Positions 1 through 9,639 of a stretch of 64,000 nt of DNA are shown in pieces. Position numbers and translations under genes: made by a program. Position 1 is the first letter of the stretch. Every line of letters starts with the position of its first letter. The stretch covers positions 37,364,811 to 37,428,810 of the forward strand of contig OY282605.1 of the NCBI GenBank assembly GCA_958298945.1, written 5' to 3'. The notes below the pieces were generated by a model, which saw nothing but the letters and a program-made list of their open reading frames with translations, made no database searches and was not told the origin of the DNA. The stretch is from Atherix ibis. Taxonomy: Eukaryota; Arthropoda; Insecta; Diptera; Athericidae.

Positions 1-400
1 TGCCGATATTGCGAAGAGATTATAAAATTTCTAATAAAAATAATATCATCAATTATTTGCATTTAAAGTAAGATTAAAGTAAATTAATTTGGGAAATAAT
101 GCAATTAATAAATTTTTTTTAATGAAATATCTTAAAATAAGTAAATTCTTCTTAGTAACTTTATTTTAGTTTTTGATATCTAATGTACTCATAACTGAAG
201 GACTTTATCATAAAAACTAACTGACAATGTTATCACTATTGGATACAAAAAATATTTTTGGTTATAAGTAAAACTTTTGACCAAATTTCGCAACTGAGCT
301 TACTCTGGAAAATCAAAAGGGTCTTCCTTTGTACATATTACTTAATATGGAAATCATTTTCATGTAAATAAATCTAGCGAACTCTCAAATATCTCTCAAG
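1..400. other. AT-rich sequence, nothing recognised
   Basis: No open frame, repeat or RNA gene that I can support. It ends where a decayed reverse transcriptase frame becomes readable. Confidence 0.5.
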
Positions 401-407
401 TATTTGT

Positions 408-715
408 TTGTGTTCCGCAGGGTGGCTTACTTGGTCCTATCATCTACCACGTTTACATATCTGTCATTGTAATTTGTCCCCACATGATTTTGCCTTTATA
501 AGAGTTTGCTGGTGAAACAGTCTTCGTTTTTTTTATCAAAAATTCCTAAAATCCTTTCAAAACTCAGTTATCCAAATTAAAATCCTTCAGAACTGGTTTA
601 TCTATGGTAGACGAGAACTGAAGTGAAAGAACGCAAATGTGCCCATGTAACTTTTATTCTCCGCCCAAAGACACGTGCTCTCATATATTTTACTGGCAGT
701 GGAGGACCCAAAAGC
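408..715 (+). pseudogene. Non-LTR retrotransposon reverse transcriptase fragment
   Basis: Seen: from about 408 the plus strand reads VPQGGLLGPIIY, matching the conserved G-x-P-Q-G-S-x-L-x-P segment of LINE reverse transcriptases (Jockey-like). At 505 FAGETV stands where active enzymes have FADDT, so both catalytic aspartates are lost. A stop lies at 499 and another near 556. After a frame change near 620 the text KCAHVTF-LRPKT follows, which fits the stretch downstream of the catalytic motif in Jockey-type enzymes, but then runs into unrelated sequence after about 715. It is a dead internal fragment without the endonuclease or poly-A end. The RT call is fairly sure; the clade is inferred. Confidence 0.6.
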
Positions 716-821
716 CACTATAGTTCGATAAGTGAAACTGTACTTAGACACAACGTGAACGTGAAAAAAATATACAACACTGAAAATAGCAGAGCTTGGG
801 AGACTATATCGGCAACGTAAG

Positions 822-926
822 GAAAGCTTTAAATAAACAAGAAAAACCGTTCAAAAAGTATCGCGATTTTTGTGTTGAAAGCTTTAAATAAACAAGCTGT
901 TCAAAAAATATCGCGATTTTTGTGTT
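822..926. repeat. Tandem duplication containing a mariner end
   Basis: Two adjacent copies (822-876 and 877-926) each hold GAAAGCTTTAAATAAACAAG followed by GTTCAAAAA-TATCGCGATTT, the inner part of the M1 mariner terminal repeat. Copy A joins the second one. Both the host flank and the transposon end were duplicated together. Confidence 0.75.
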
Positions 927-1839
927 TTTTTTTATTTATTTATTCATGAATATCTATTTTGTCCGCTTCAAAGTAATTCCCACTAGATATTATATATTTA
1001 TGCCAACGTTTTTTCCAATCCTCGAAGCACTTCAAAAAATCATTTTTTGTCATCTTGTTCAGCTCCTCCGTCGATACCGTTTCTATCTCCTCAATCGTAG
1101 CGTAGCGTCGTCCTTTCATGGGGCTCTTCAGTTTCGGGAACAAGAAAAAGTCACAGTGGGCCAGTTCTGGGGAATACGGTGGCTGCGCCATTATTAGTGT
1201 GTTGTTTTCTGCCAAAAATTTTCGCACAAGCAACGATGCGTAAGCAGAGGCGTTATCAAAAATTTTCGAACAACTAACGATACGTAAGCATAGGCAGAAG
1301 CCAATTTTTGTTCTTCCACAAATCCGGGCGTTTCTGGCGGATTGCTTTACGCAACTTGCACATAACTTGCAGGTAATATTCCTTATTGATAGTTCTACCC
1401 TGTGGCAAGAACTTATGATGCATCACACCCCTACAATCGAAGACAACTGTAAGCAAAACCTTCACATTTGACCGAAGTTGGCACGGTTTTTTCGGTCTTG
1501 GCTCGTCCGGTAGCTTCTATTGGGATGATTGAGGTTTGCTTTCCAGCACATCACCATATGCCACAATCAACATTCGGAATGCGTCCGCGCAATTAATTTT
1601 GTTGTTCACACAAAATTTGATACAGATTCATCGATCCATTTTTTGGAATGGGGAAAAATCGAAGACGAGCCAAAACACGTGCAAGCAAAGCAACTGTCAA
1701 AAATTAACTGAACATTCAAAATGGCCGAACTTTTCGGCATAAGTTAGAGACATGAGTACCAATATAACACCATTAAAAAATCGAAATTCAAATATACGTA
1801 ACCCGCGGAAATTCAAAATTATTTTTTGAACAGACCTCG
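897..1839 (-). mobile_element. Mariner M1 copy A, internally deleted
   Basis: The 5' end is at the high coordinate: the terminal repeat ends in ACCTCG at 1839, followed by TA (1840-1841). The 3' end near 897 has lost the outer bases of its repeat. Minus-strand transposase pieces are readable: about 1740-1560 (N-terminal region with an internal deletion), 1465-1274 (VFDCRGVMHHKFLPQGRT and QKRPDLWKNKNW) and 1233-940 (YSPELAHCDFFLFPKLK to WKKRWHKYI). The helix-turn-helix and first catalytic Asp are deleted. The segment with the second Asp (DNASAYASLLVRKF) is present but tandemly duplicated at 1214-1299, which breaks the frame. The third Asp (HCDFF) remains. Non-functional. Confidence 0.85.
1214..1299 (-). 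repeat. 44-bp tandem duplication in mariner copy A
   Basis: Two units (about 1214-1257 and 1258-1299), each containing AAAAATTTTCG then ACGTAAGCA-AGGC variants. They repeat the codons around the second catalytic Asp of the transposase and put the downstream part out of frame. Confidence 0.75.
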
Positions 1840-1841
1840 TA

Positions 1842-2350
1842 TACCTACAATTACTCACATGCTACTTCATGTTTCATTCTTTGGGTTATGTCCTCTCGGG
1901 ATAAATTACAAGCATTCCATCCTAGGTGATTATTTTGCAAACTGAGCACACAATAGAATAAGAGCTACAAATACACTCTGGGAGCTCCGTAATCCCATGG
2001 TACCGAACCATTCTTTCTAATGGAACTGAGTTAATGTCAGTTACTAGAAATAGCGTGGATAGTCCTGTTACTAACAGGAGTCAGCTTATATCTATGGAAC
2101 TTCTTTGAATTATTATATTAAGGCATTGTCTATGCCCTAAATAATTGCATTAAAATTGATATACCTTAAAACGAGGGTATCATGCACCGTGCGCTTTTAT
2201 AGAACCCTATAATAATTCAAAGGAACTACATATACTATTGTAGTATATCAGCTGACTTCTATTTGAGCCATCATTGGAATCACAAACCTAACAGTTTCGG
2301 TCTATGGGATTCTAGTAACCTTCTCAACCCCCATCGAATGCAGTCTCTCC
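1842..2350. repeat. Weak unclassified dispersed repeat
   Basis: Non-coding in all frames. The stretch around 1985-2055 (CCATGGTACC, GGAACTGAG, ACTAGAAAT) resembles 61055-61125 in the same order and orientation, so both are probably decayed copies of one dispersed element. I cannot classify it. Confidence 0.35.
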
Positions 2351-4497
2351 ATTCAAAAGCATTTGCAAAATTGTCGATACTCATCATGATCTTAAATTCC
2401 CTTATGCTCGTAACGTGACTGTATCTCGTTATAAAAAGTTTCGTTTTTATCTTTTCAATGACGCAAAAATTCTTTTTTGTTATTTCATAAATGCAGTTTG
2501 GAATTTAGTAAAAAAAGAAGAAAATTCAGTAAGCTTTTGCATTTAAAGAGGGAATATTCATCTCAAGTGGCGATAAGTTTGTTTTAGAAAAATATTAAAA
2601 ATATACTTAACATTTTTTTTTGACATGCCTTTTTAGGATTGCTGCATTTTTAATTTATTTAAATAACTTTTTTATAAAATAAAAACTTCTAGCATTAATT
2701 TAAAAGTTTCGGTTCTAAAGTTATTTCAAGCGAACATTTTTTCTGATTTTTTTTAAATAAATATTTATAAACTAGTCCAAAAATCTATTTTTCAAAATAT
2801 CCGTTTAGATAATAGATTTTTCAATTAATTTGAAATTTGAAGAAAAAAAATATCCCTAATGAAATATTATCCCAGCATTCTTAGTGAAGTAATCACATGT
2901 CTAAGCAAATCAAATAAATCATTAAAAACTTTTCTTTTATTCATAATTAATCTTAACATTCAATTGTATTGTATGATTTCATATTTCATTTACTGATAGT
3001 AATTACAAAATGACTTAAGATAAATTTGTCTGTATTAGCAGGCAAAAAAAAATATTAACAAAAACGGATTTTTTCTCATCGCCCTTCCAATATTTTAACT
3101 AAGAATCTTCTTGTAATTAGTGAACATTTATCATAGCCACACGCAAGTCCATTTGTTAAGACTTCGTTTAGTACTTAATAGATAGCCAATTATACTATTT
3201 ATCTTCGATTTGGGCAATTGGTATCTATTCAAGCATCTGCAATTGAAGGCAAATCGAAAACGTAATTTTTGCTGATTTGGAAAATCAATTACAGTTGAAA
3301 TAGGGTAAAAATCTGGAGGGTTGTTTTCGAATTTAACTCATTAATTCATAATAATTATATACAGAATATTCGTCTAATTTTTTCCTAAATAGATTTTTGT
3401 TACCATTCAGACCGATTTCAATTACTATCAAAACTATTTCTGCACTATTTATATGACCACAAAAAACTGCGACTAGTCATATTTTATATTTCTTATATAA
3501 TTTTGGGTAGTTTTTCTTCTATCTAGAATTACTGCAGGATTAATTCAAGCAAATCAATAATTTTAGCAGTTTTTCGATTTATTTATGTGAAATTATGTAT
3601 GAATAAATAATTGGGTTTATTTATTATACTGACGGGAAATATATTTTATAAAAACTAAAATTCAGTAAAATTTTTATTGAAATTCTAAGAAATCTTTTTA
3701 GCGGGTATCTCACGTGTGCGACTCATAAGTAGTATGGGAATTTGACATACTAAAAACACCTCACTTCAGCATGACTATCCAGAGAACGTTACCGCAGCAA
3801 CATATTGCGATCTAGTCTCATAACTAATCAGCAATTTTTATTTTAATACTTTGTTAATTTTTCAGAATTTTATCTAAGAAAAAAATTTTTTTAGTGGCAA
3901 AGTTAGGAAAAAATTTAATTTTGCCAATAGAAAAAAATTTACTGTCTTTGTCAATAGAAAAAAATTTACTGAGAAAATAGTAAATTTTAAAAAATGTGCA
4001 AGTAAAATATTTTGATAGAAAAACTATTTTTTTTAACTATAATATAATTTATAAAATTATCTAAAGCATATTATATTCACATAACAAATAAACTAAAAAA
4101 GTATTCTGATAAAATTTTATAAACACAAGTTCGTGGCGTCATTTATTATCATGACGCCACGAACTTTTGTTTATAAAAGCCAAATGGATTAAATTATTAG
4201 ATAAATTCAGACCTTCCATTTAATTAAAAATAAGACCCACTTAAGGTGATTATAAATGAAAAATAAAAAAAAGTCTTACACTTAAATATATAACAATTTT
4301 TCAAATTTTCATTTAACAGATTAACTTTATTGTTTATATTATCGATATTTGTTTAATGAAATAAACTTAAAATATTTATGCATGATGTTTTTTTTTAAAA
4401 CTAATTTAAAAAATGTTAAAAAAATGATTTCTTACTCAACAACTTTTTTTTATTTTTATACACTAATTTTATCATTTTCAAAGTTGTTTTCTTAGTC
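2351..4497. other. AT-rich sequence, mostly featureless
   Basis: Long A/T runs with no credible reading frame. It holds a short 28-bp-period tandem duplication at about 3924-3980 (CAATAGAAAAAAATTTACTG twice) and the hairpin at 4115-4178 listed separately. Confidence 0.5.
4115..4178. repeat. Near-perfect 28-bp inverted repeat (hairpin)
   Basis: Arms 4115-4142 and 4151-4178 are reverse complements with one mismatch and an 8-nt loop (TTATTATC). The core of each arm is AAGTTCGTGGCGTCAT or its complement, much more GC-rich than the surroundings. It could be a very short foldback element or a template-switch product; no coding link is visible. Confidence 0.9.
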
Positions 4498-4499
4498 AA

Positions 4500-4752
4500 G
4501 CACACATTGACTTTTCAACGAGTTGTTGATCTTGGTCACCAGAAGACTGGGCAAGAGTTTGGAGAATAAAACTTATTGATGGTGATGGCCATGTGACAGG
4601 CACCGTTGTCATAGTGAAGCATAAAAACATTTGCGGTCTCCAATCTAAACGAAAATCTCATTTTCTATGTCTTTTAATGTTGAAAGCCTCCTAAAGCGAA
4701 GTTCGTCTTCCACTACTTCTCGACCCTCTGAAAATGCTTTATTCCACCTAAA
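4500..4752 (-). pseudogene. Mariner transposase scrap (N-terminal and second-Asp regions)
   Basis: On the minus strand from about 4752: WNKAFSEGREVVEDELR, the linker after the first helix-turn-helix of mariner transposases (usually W-x-x-x-F-S-E-G-R-E). Further on, LHYDNGACHMAITIN at about 4620-4575 matches H-H-D-N-A-P-x-H-T around the second catalytic Asp. The sequence between these parts (second HTH and first Asp) is missing, so a large internal deletion joined them. The frame carries stops. It directly abuts the MITE at 4802. Family assignment is sure at the mariner level; the lineage is unclear, possibly related to M1/M4. Confidence 0.6.
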
Positions 4753-4801
4753 AACTATAGAAGCCAAAAAATTTTCTTAGATTCTTTTGTAGCACTCTAA
4801 A

Positions 4802-5202
4802 GCTTAGATTGCATCACGCGTCTAATAGAGGATTTGCACCTGCCAATGGTTCCCTATCAAATTGTTTAATTTTACAAGCAGTTCGGTGCTACATTACATT
4901 GATCGTGCGAGTTCACGATATTTGCTCGTAGACGCACTAATTTTGCTCGTGCAAAAAATGTTGAAGCAGAAATTCTTAGTGTATTGTACACCAAAAACTT
5001 GCAGATATTCATTCAAGCGATTACATAACGATTAGACTGATCGTCAAATACACAAACTTTGCTTGTGGCGAACTTACACAGTCCCATTCACGCGCAAAGT
5101 GCGTGGAGTGCTCGTGCACATATTATACTGTCAAACGCGCTAAAAACGGGAAAATTTGACGTTTAGATTGTCTATTAGACGCACGGTGTAATATAAACTG
5201 GA
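4802..5202. mobile_element. MITE with about 34-bp terminal inverted repeats
   Basis: Left end GCTTAGATTGCATCACGCGT and the reverse complement of the right end GTTTATATTACACCGTGCGT share a core GCGTCTAATAGA and align over about 34 bases with seven to nine differences. The 400-bp body has no reading frame and contains small palindromes (CACGCGCAAAGTGCGTG near 5090). Non-autonomous by size. The left ~195 bp (to TTAGTGTATTGTA near 4990) reappears as the start of every unit in the array at 9640-11259. The superfamily cannot be told from the ends. Confidence 0.65.
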
Positions 5203-5219
5203 CTGTATGACAACAAAAT

Positions 5220-7600
5220 ATATTTTTTCAACTCCAAATTCAATAATTAAAAACTTTATTCTATACATTATTTTATAAGTAGTTTTGTGATATTTTTTTT
5301 TTTTAGAGGTTTTTGCTTACCTGACAAAAAATATATCAGAATCCTTATATCTATTATCATTCTATTATTGTAAAAAACGATAGTCTGCAAATACATACAA
5401 TTTTAATATCGATTATTTACTTAATCTTTTTATTATAGACTTAAAATATACTCAATTTTCTGGACATTTCAATAATAGTAACAACATTAATAAAATTATT
5501 TCTTTACATAACCAATAAATTCTAAAAGCAATTTAAATTCTACCACAACTATAAAAGTTTGATTTATAAAAAATGACATAATATAGAAAAGTAATATTGG
5601 AATGGCAAAATAATATACATAAATCTTCTTAAAAAAGATGAATGTATACTCAAGTGATTATTAAAAAATATAAATTCTTTATTGCAATAGAGAAATATGT
5701 TCCAACTTTTCTTGTAAATCATATTTTACTTATAAAAAGAATAAATCTGTATTCGCTCTAATAAACTTTTTTTAGTGAATATATTTGAATTAATATTATT
5801 GTATAAAAACTTTGGTGTAAATAAATGACAACAATGACTTAAATACACCTGCAACCTAACAAACAACGACAATTCAAACTGGGGGTCAGTTCAGTACGTA
5901 AAAGTTTACATTTTAATAGGTTTTCAACGTTGTCGTTATTTATACAAACGATTATTTTGTAGCATATGTGCCCGTAGAACAATTACAGCGAAAATAACAA
6001 GGCTTAATCCGACAATTAAAAATATGTTGAGTATAAAGTTTTGTAGAAGGAAGCACTCGAACGTAATTAATCAGAAATGTGCTATGATTAAATTCATGTT
6101 ACCTTATTGCATGACATACGAATACAGAAGTTTTTAACAAACAACCGAATATACAAGCATGCTAGCCTACATATAAATATGTTATGTACGTGAATATGGT
6201 TATAAATATGTTCATTAGGAGAATGTAAATTTTTGGTAAGAAAATGCTTAAGGAAACGTTAAGAAATATGGCAAAAGAATTTTAGTTAGTGTTTACTTTG
6301 AAGGAAGAAATATTCTTGCTTTGATTTGGAATTACCCCCAACATAATATCCTGCATTGACCGTTTCGAAATATGAACATAACCTCAAATAGAAACATGTG
6401 TACCGGAAGTTGACCAGTTCGTATATGATAATATGCACGGTCATCAATAGCGACATTTTTTACTACACTGCGAAATTCATGCAATCATCAGGTTGCCCGA
6501 AAGTACGGGAATGAGAAATTCCGATTGACGCTGAACCTTCGGAGGCCATAGGGGAACTGACCTCAACCGGATTGACCTCGCTGTGCATGACTTTATTCAA
6601 GCGTGATTTAAATCAAGTGACCGAATTAAAATTTCTGCGGTACAAGGAAGGATGAAGGGACCTCTTTGACAATGTCACGTAAACATTTTCCCTGTCTTAC
6701 TCACATTTTCTGACACATTTACACCTTGGCATGGTGTTCATTTTATACGCAATTTTCGTTGTTAATTTGATTTTTTACCTTCGGTAAATGGCCATTAAAA
6801 CCAAGTCGAATTAACCAAGTAGGAGTATAGAGCGCGAATCACATGAACGATTAAGTCTATTCAGACAAAAACTGGATACCAACGGGGACATTGCTATTGC
6901 GTACGTGTCCGAGGTATGTTCGAGTTCGAGTTCTTATTTATGGTACGTGCCGAATATGATCTTTTCCAATCTAACCTTTCTATATGAGGGCAAACAGGTA
7001 CGGTTGTATGGCAACAAATTTAGTCTGGTTTCACCCTTCGTGACCGTTCATAAATTTTTGGCGTGTGGCGTACATCAAACCGCGAACATTTGTTAGGTAA
7101 TTTACCCTTCAGATATTTATACCTAACCTCACCTTTCAGTCCGTAGTCCTTACTTAAAGTATGAATATTCTGCTCACTTCTAAGGGTAAGAAATTTAATC
7201 ACTGCTTTGAGTAATAAATAAATTTTAAACAGGATATTTCTTTATTTTTAATTTAATTATTTACCATCAAAAAAATATCAGGTGGGATTTATTGTAGTTA
7301 TTTTATCAATTTCTTTTCTAAGCATTTATTCATACAGAATATTTTTGCCAAATACTATTTAATGCGTTATCCATTCCGTATTTTAGAAAATAAATGTCTA
7401 TTGTTGGATAATTGCCAAAATAATGTGCTATAAAAGATTTTGTTTGTTAAGCATAAAACACTGGATTGCTTAACTATTAAATTATTGGTAGAATTATGAT
7501 ATTTTTCTACAAAAGTTATGATCCACGAAACCAAATTTTCTTCAGTAATGAGCCTTATTTCCTACCCGGTGGATATATCAATAATCAAAACAATTATTTT
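5220..7600. other. No gene recognised
   Basis: AT-rich, with a more balanced stretch at about 6340-7150 that could be unique host sequence. The best frame there (about 6905-7093, plus, roughly 60 codons) resembles nothing I know and has no supporting splice or promoter signals. Confidence 0.45.
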
Positions 7601-7606
7601 TAAAGC

Positions 7607-7992
7607 TTTAAAAATCCACAAGTGACTATGGAAAAGCCATTGCATCTACAAAAGGTATGTGCCTGAGCCACAAGAAAGGCGCCACAAGCCGCACAACATG
7701 ACATATTATATTTTCGTGCTCTTTACGTAAAATTCTTAGGATGCATAATTGCAATATTTTTTTGTTTTGAAGATATGACAACGCTCGACATATTTTTGTT
7801 AAACTATGCAAAGGATTGTATTTATGCTATTAGGTCTTTAAACTTTAAAGGATTTATAAAACAATATCCGTCAAGTAATGACCGGTTTACAGCCCGAAAT
7901 TTGCGAAATATTCAATAAAAATTATACGAAAAGGACAAAGTCTCGTAAAACAGTCTCTTGACGGCCATTTGAATAATTTTATAATCTATGTC
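7607..7992 (+). pseudogene. DD41D-type transposase relic (C-terminal half)
   Basis: Plus-strand pieces in shifting frames follow the family order: KNPQVTMEKPLH near 7610, GATSRTT (from Q-Q-D-G-A-T-x-H-T-A, with the Asp position lost) near 7675, then at about 7765 FEDMTTLDIFLLNYAKDCIY, equivalent to S-C-D-L-T-P-L-D-Y-F-L-W-G-Y with the third catalytic Asp kept. PEICEIFNKNYTKRTKSRK near 7895 matches the C-terminal E-K-V-I-E-N-x-x-x-R segment. Mariner copy B begins about 25 bp beyond its end. Confidence 0.6.
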
Positions 7993-8014
7993 CAATGGTA
8001 AGATCTAGGCAATA

Positions 8015-9070
8015 CAAAGTCTGTTCAAAAAGAATCGCGAATTTTGAATTTCCGCGGGTTACGTACGAGTATATTCGATTTTCGATTTTTTGTGGCGTTA
8101 TGTTGGTACTCATGTCTCTCACTTATGCCGACAAGTTCGGACATTTTGAATGTTCAGGTAATTTTTAATAGCTGCTTTGGTTGCACGTGTTTTGGCCCGT
8201 CTTCGATTTTTGCCCATTCCAAAAAATGGATCAAAGAATCTGTATCAAATTTTGTGTGAAAAAAAATTAATTCGGCGGACGCATTCCAAATATTGACTGT
8301 GGCATATGGTGAAGATACCTTGGACCGAAGCAACGTTTATCGGTGGTACAAAATGTTCTCAGAGGGCCGAGAAGATGTGAACGACGAAAATCGTGCCGGA
8401 TTGTAGAGCACGTCAACAACAGATGAATACATTGACGAAGTGAAGAAAATAGTATTGGCCAAGCATCGAATCACCGTTAAAGAAATTGCTGAGCACTTAA
8501 ACATATCGATTTGCTCGTGCCATTCGATTTATACCAATAATTTGCGAGTGAGACGGGTCGCCGCGAAATTCGTACCAAAATTGCTCAATTTCGACCAAAA
8601 ACAGCATCGCATTAACATTGCTAAGGAGCTCTTAGACTCTGTCTGAGACTACTCAAATTTGCTCCAAAGGGTCATAACTGGTGACGAATCATGGGTTTAT
8701 GGTAATGACGTGGAAACCAAAGCTCAATCATCCCAATGGAAGCTGCCTTACGAGCCGAGACCGAAAAAAGCGCCAAGTTCGGTCGAATGTGAAGGTTTTA
8801 CTTACAGTTTTCTTCGATTGCACGGGCGTGGTGCATCATGAGTTCTTCCCACAGGGTAGAACGGTCAATAAGAAATATTACCTGCAAGAAATGCGCAAGT
8901 TGCGCGAAGATATCTACCGGAAATGCCCGGATTTGTGGGAAAACAAAAATTGGCTTTTGCCATTTTTGGCCAAAAACAGCACACTAATAATGCCGGAGCC
9001 ACCGTATTTATTATGTATAATAATTAATAATTTTTGAAAAAACGCAAAATTTGCGGCACCTTTTGAACAG
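8015..9070 (+). mobile_element. Mariner M1 copy B, full left end, 3' half deleted
   Basis: TA (8013-8014) precedes CAAAGTCTGTTCAAAAAG; the right end stops at TTTTGAACAG (9070) followed by TA. The transposase is read from an ATG at 8227 (MDQRICIKFCVK). Visible parts: RWYKMFSEGREDVNDE near 8340, second HTH KKIVLAKHRITVKEIAEHL from 8443, FDQKQHRINIAKELLDSV to 8643, then a TGA. First catalytic Asp is kept in GDESWVYG (about 8681). A 2-bp loss near 8775 shifts the frame to VKVLLTVFFDC to NKNWLLPFLAKN. The segment with the second Asp is replaced by a single Pro (shared deletion, see findings). The part with the third Asp is deleted after PEPPY. Inactive. Confidence 0.85.
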
Positions 9071-9129
9071 TATTATTAAATAATTTCTTTTATTAAAATC
9101 AATCTTTTTCATGGTAGCACCATTCCATG

Positions 9130-9216
9130 CGTAAAAGCATAAATCATGTGGAGAGGTTGCCACAAATCTGACTAAAAGATTTGTGGCAACCTCTCCACAT
9201 GATTTATGCTTTTACG
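9130..9216. repeat. Perfect 40-bp inverted repeat with 7-nt loop
   Basis: Arms 9130-9169 and 9177-9216 are exact reverse complements around the loop GACTAAA. Arm core: GTGGAGAGGTTGCCACAAAT. A transcript would fold into an 87-nt hairpin with no bulge. No frame runs through it. It lies just downstream of mariner copy B. Confidence 0.95.
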
Positions 9217-9345
9217 TTAGTCCCTCTTAGATGTGCAGTACAAGTTTACAACTACAAAAAATGCAACAGTACAATTTAAAGGGAGCAATAAAGTGATTTT
9301 TCAGTTAAACTTTATAAGTTTTTTGGTGACATTCTATATTTTATG

Positions 9346-9470
9346 AGTGACGAGAAGCAATGGAAGACAACTTCGCTCTGGAAAGTCTTCAACATTAAAA
9401 ATTGATGAAATTATAAAACAAACGAGATCTATTTTTAGGTCAGACTATCGATTTACAAGTTTTTTTTATA
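9346..9470 (+). pseudogene. Mariner transposase scrap (HTH linker)
   Basis: One plus frame reads RQLRSGKSSTLKIDEIIKQT then IFRSDYRFT, which fits D-E-x-R-S-G-R-P-S-T-S-x-x-D-E-N-I-x-K-x-x-x-x-x-x-x-S-D-R-R-x-T of mariners (the GRPR-like linker and start of the second HTH). Upstream GDEKQWKTT is in another frame. Short and damaged; no ends found. Confidence 0.5.
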
Positions 9471-9639
9471 AACAAGTTCTTAAGATACTTATAATATTCG
9501 CATCAGATTGAACAATTCGTACACCTAGCCAGCCACCTCCATCCCCTAGTTTTTATCAAAAAAGGGCTTTCTATAGTTCTTATTTACTATTTTTCAAAAT
9601 CAGCATCGACATATTATATAATAACTTTACTACACTCGT

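Noticed and set aside
8681..9037. Treating separate short frames in mariner copies (for example 8440-8646, 8659-8841 and 8681-9037) as separate genes
   Set aside because: They are pieces of one frameshifted transposase; domain order and both transposon ends show this.
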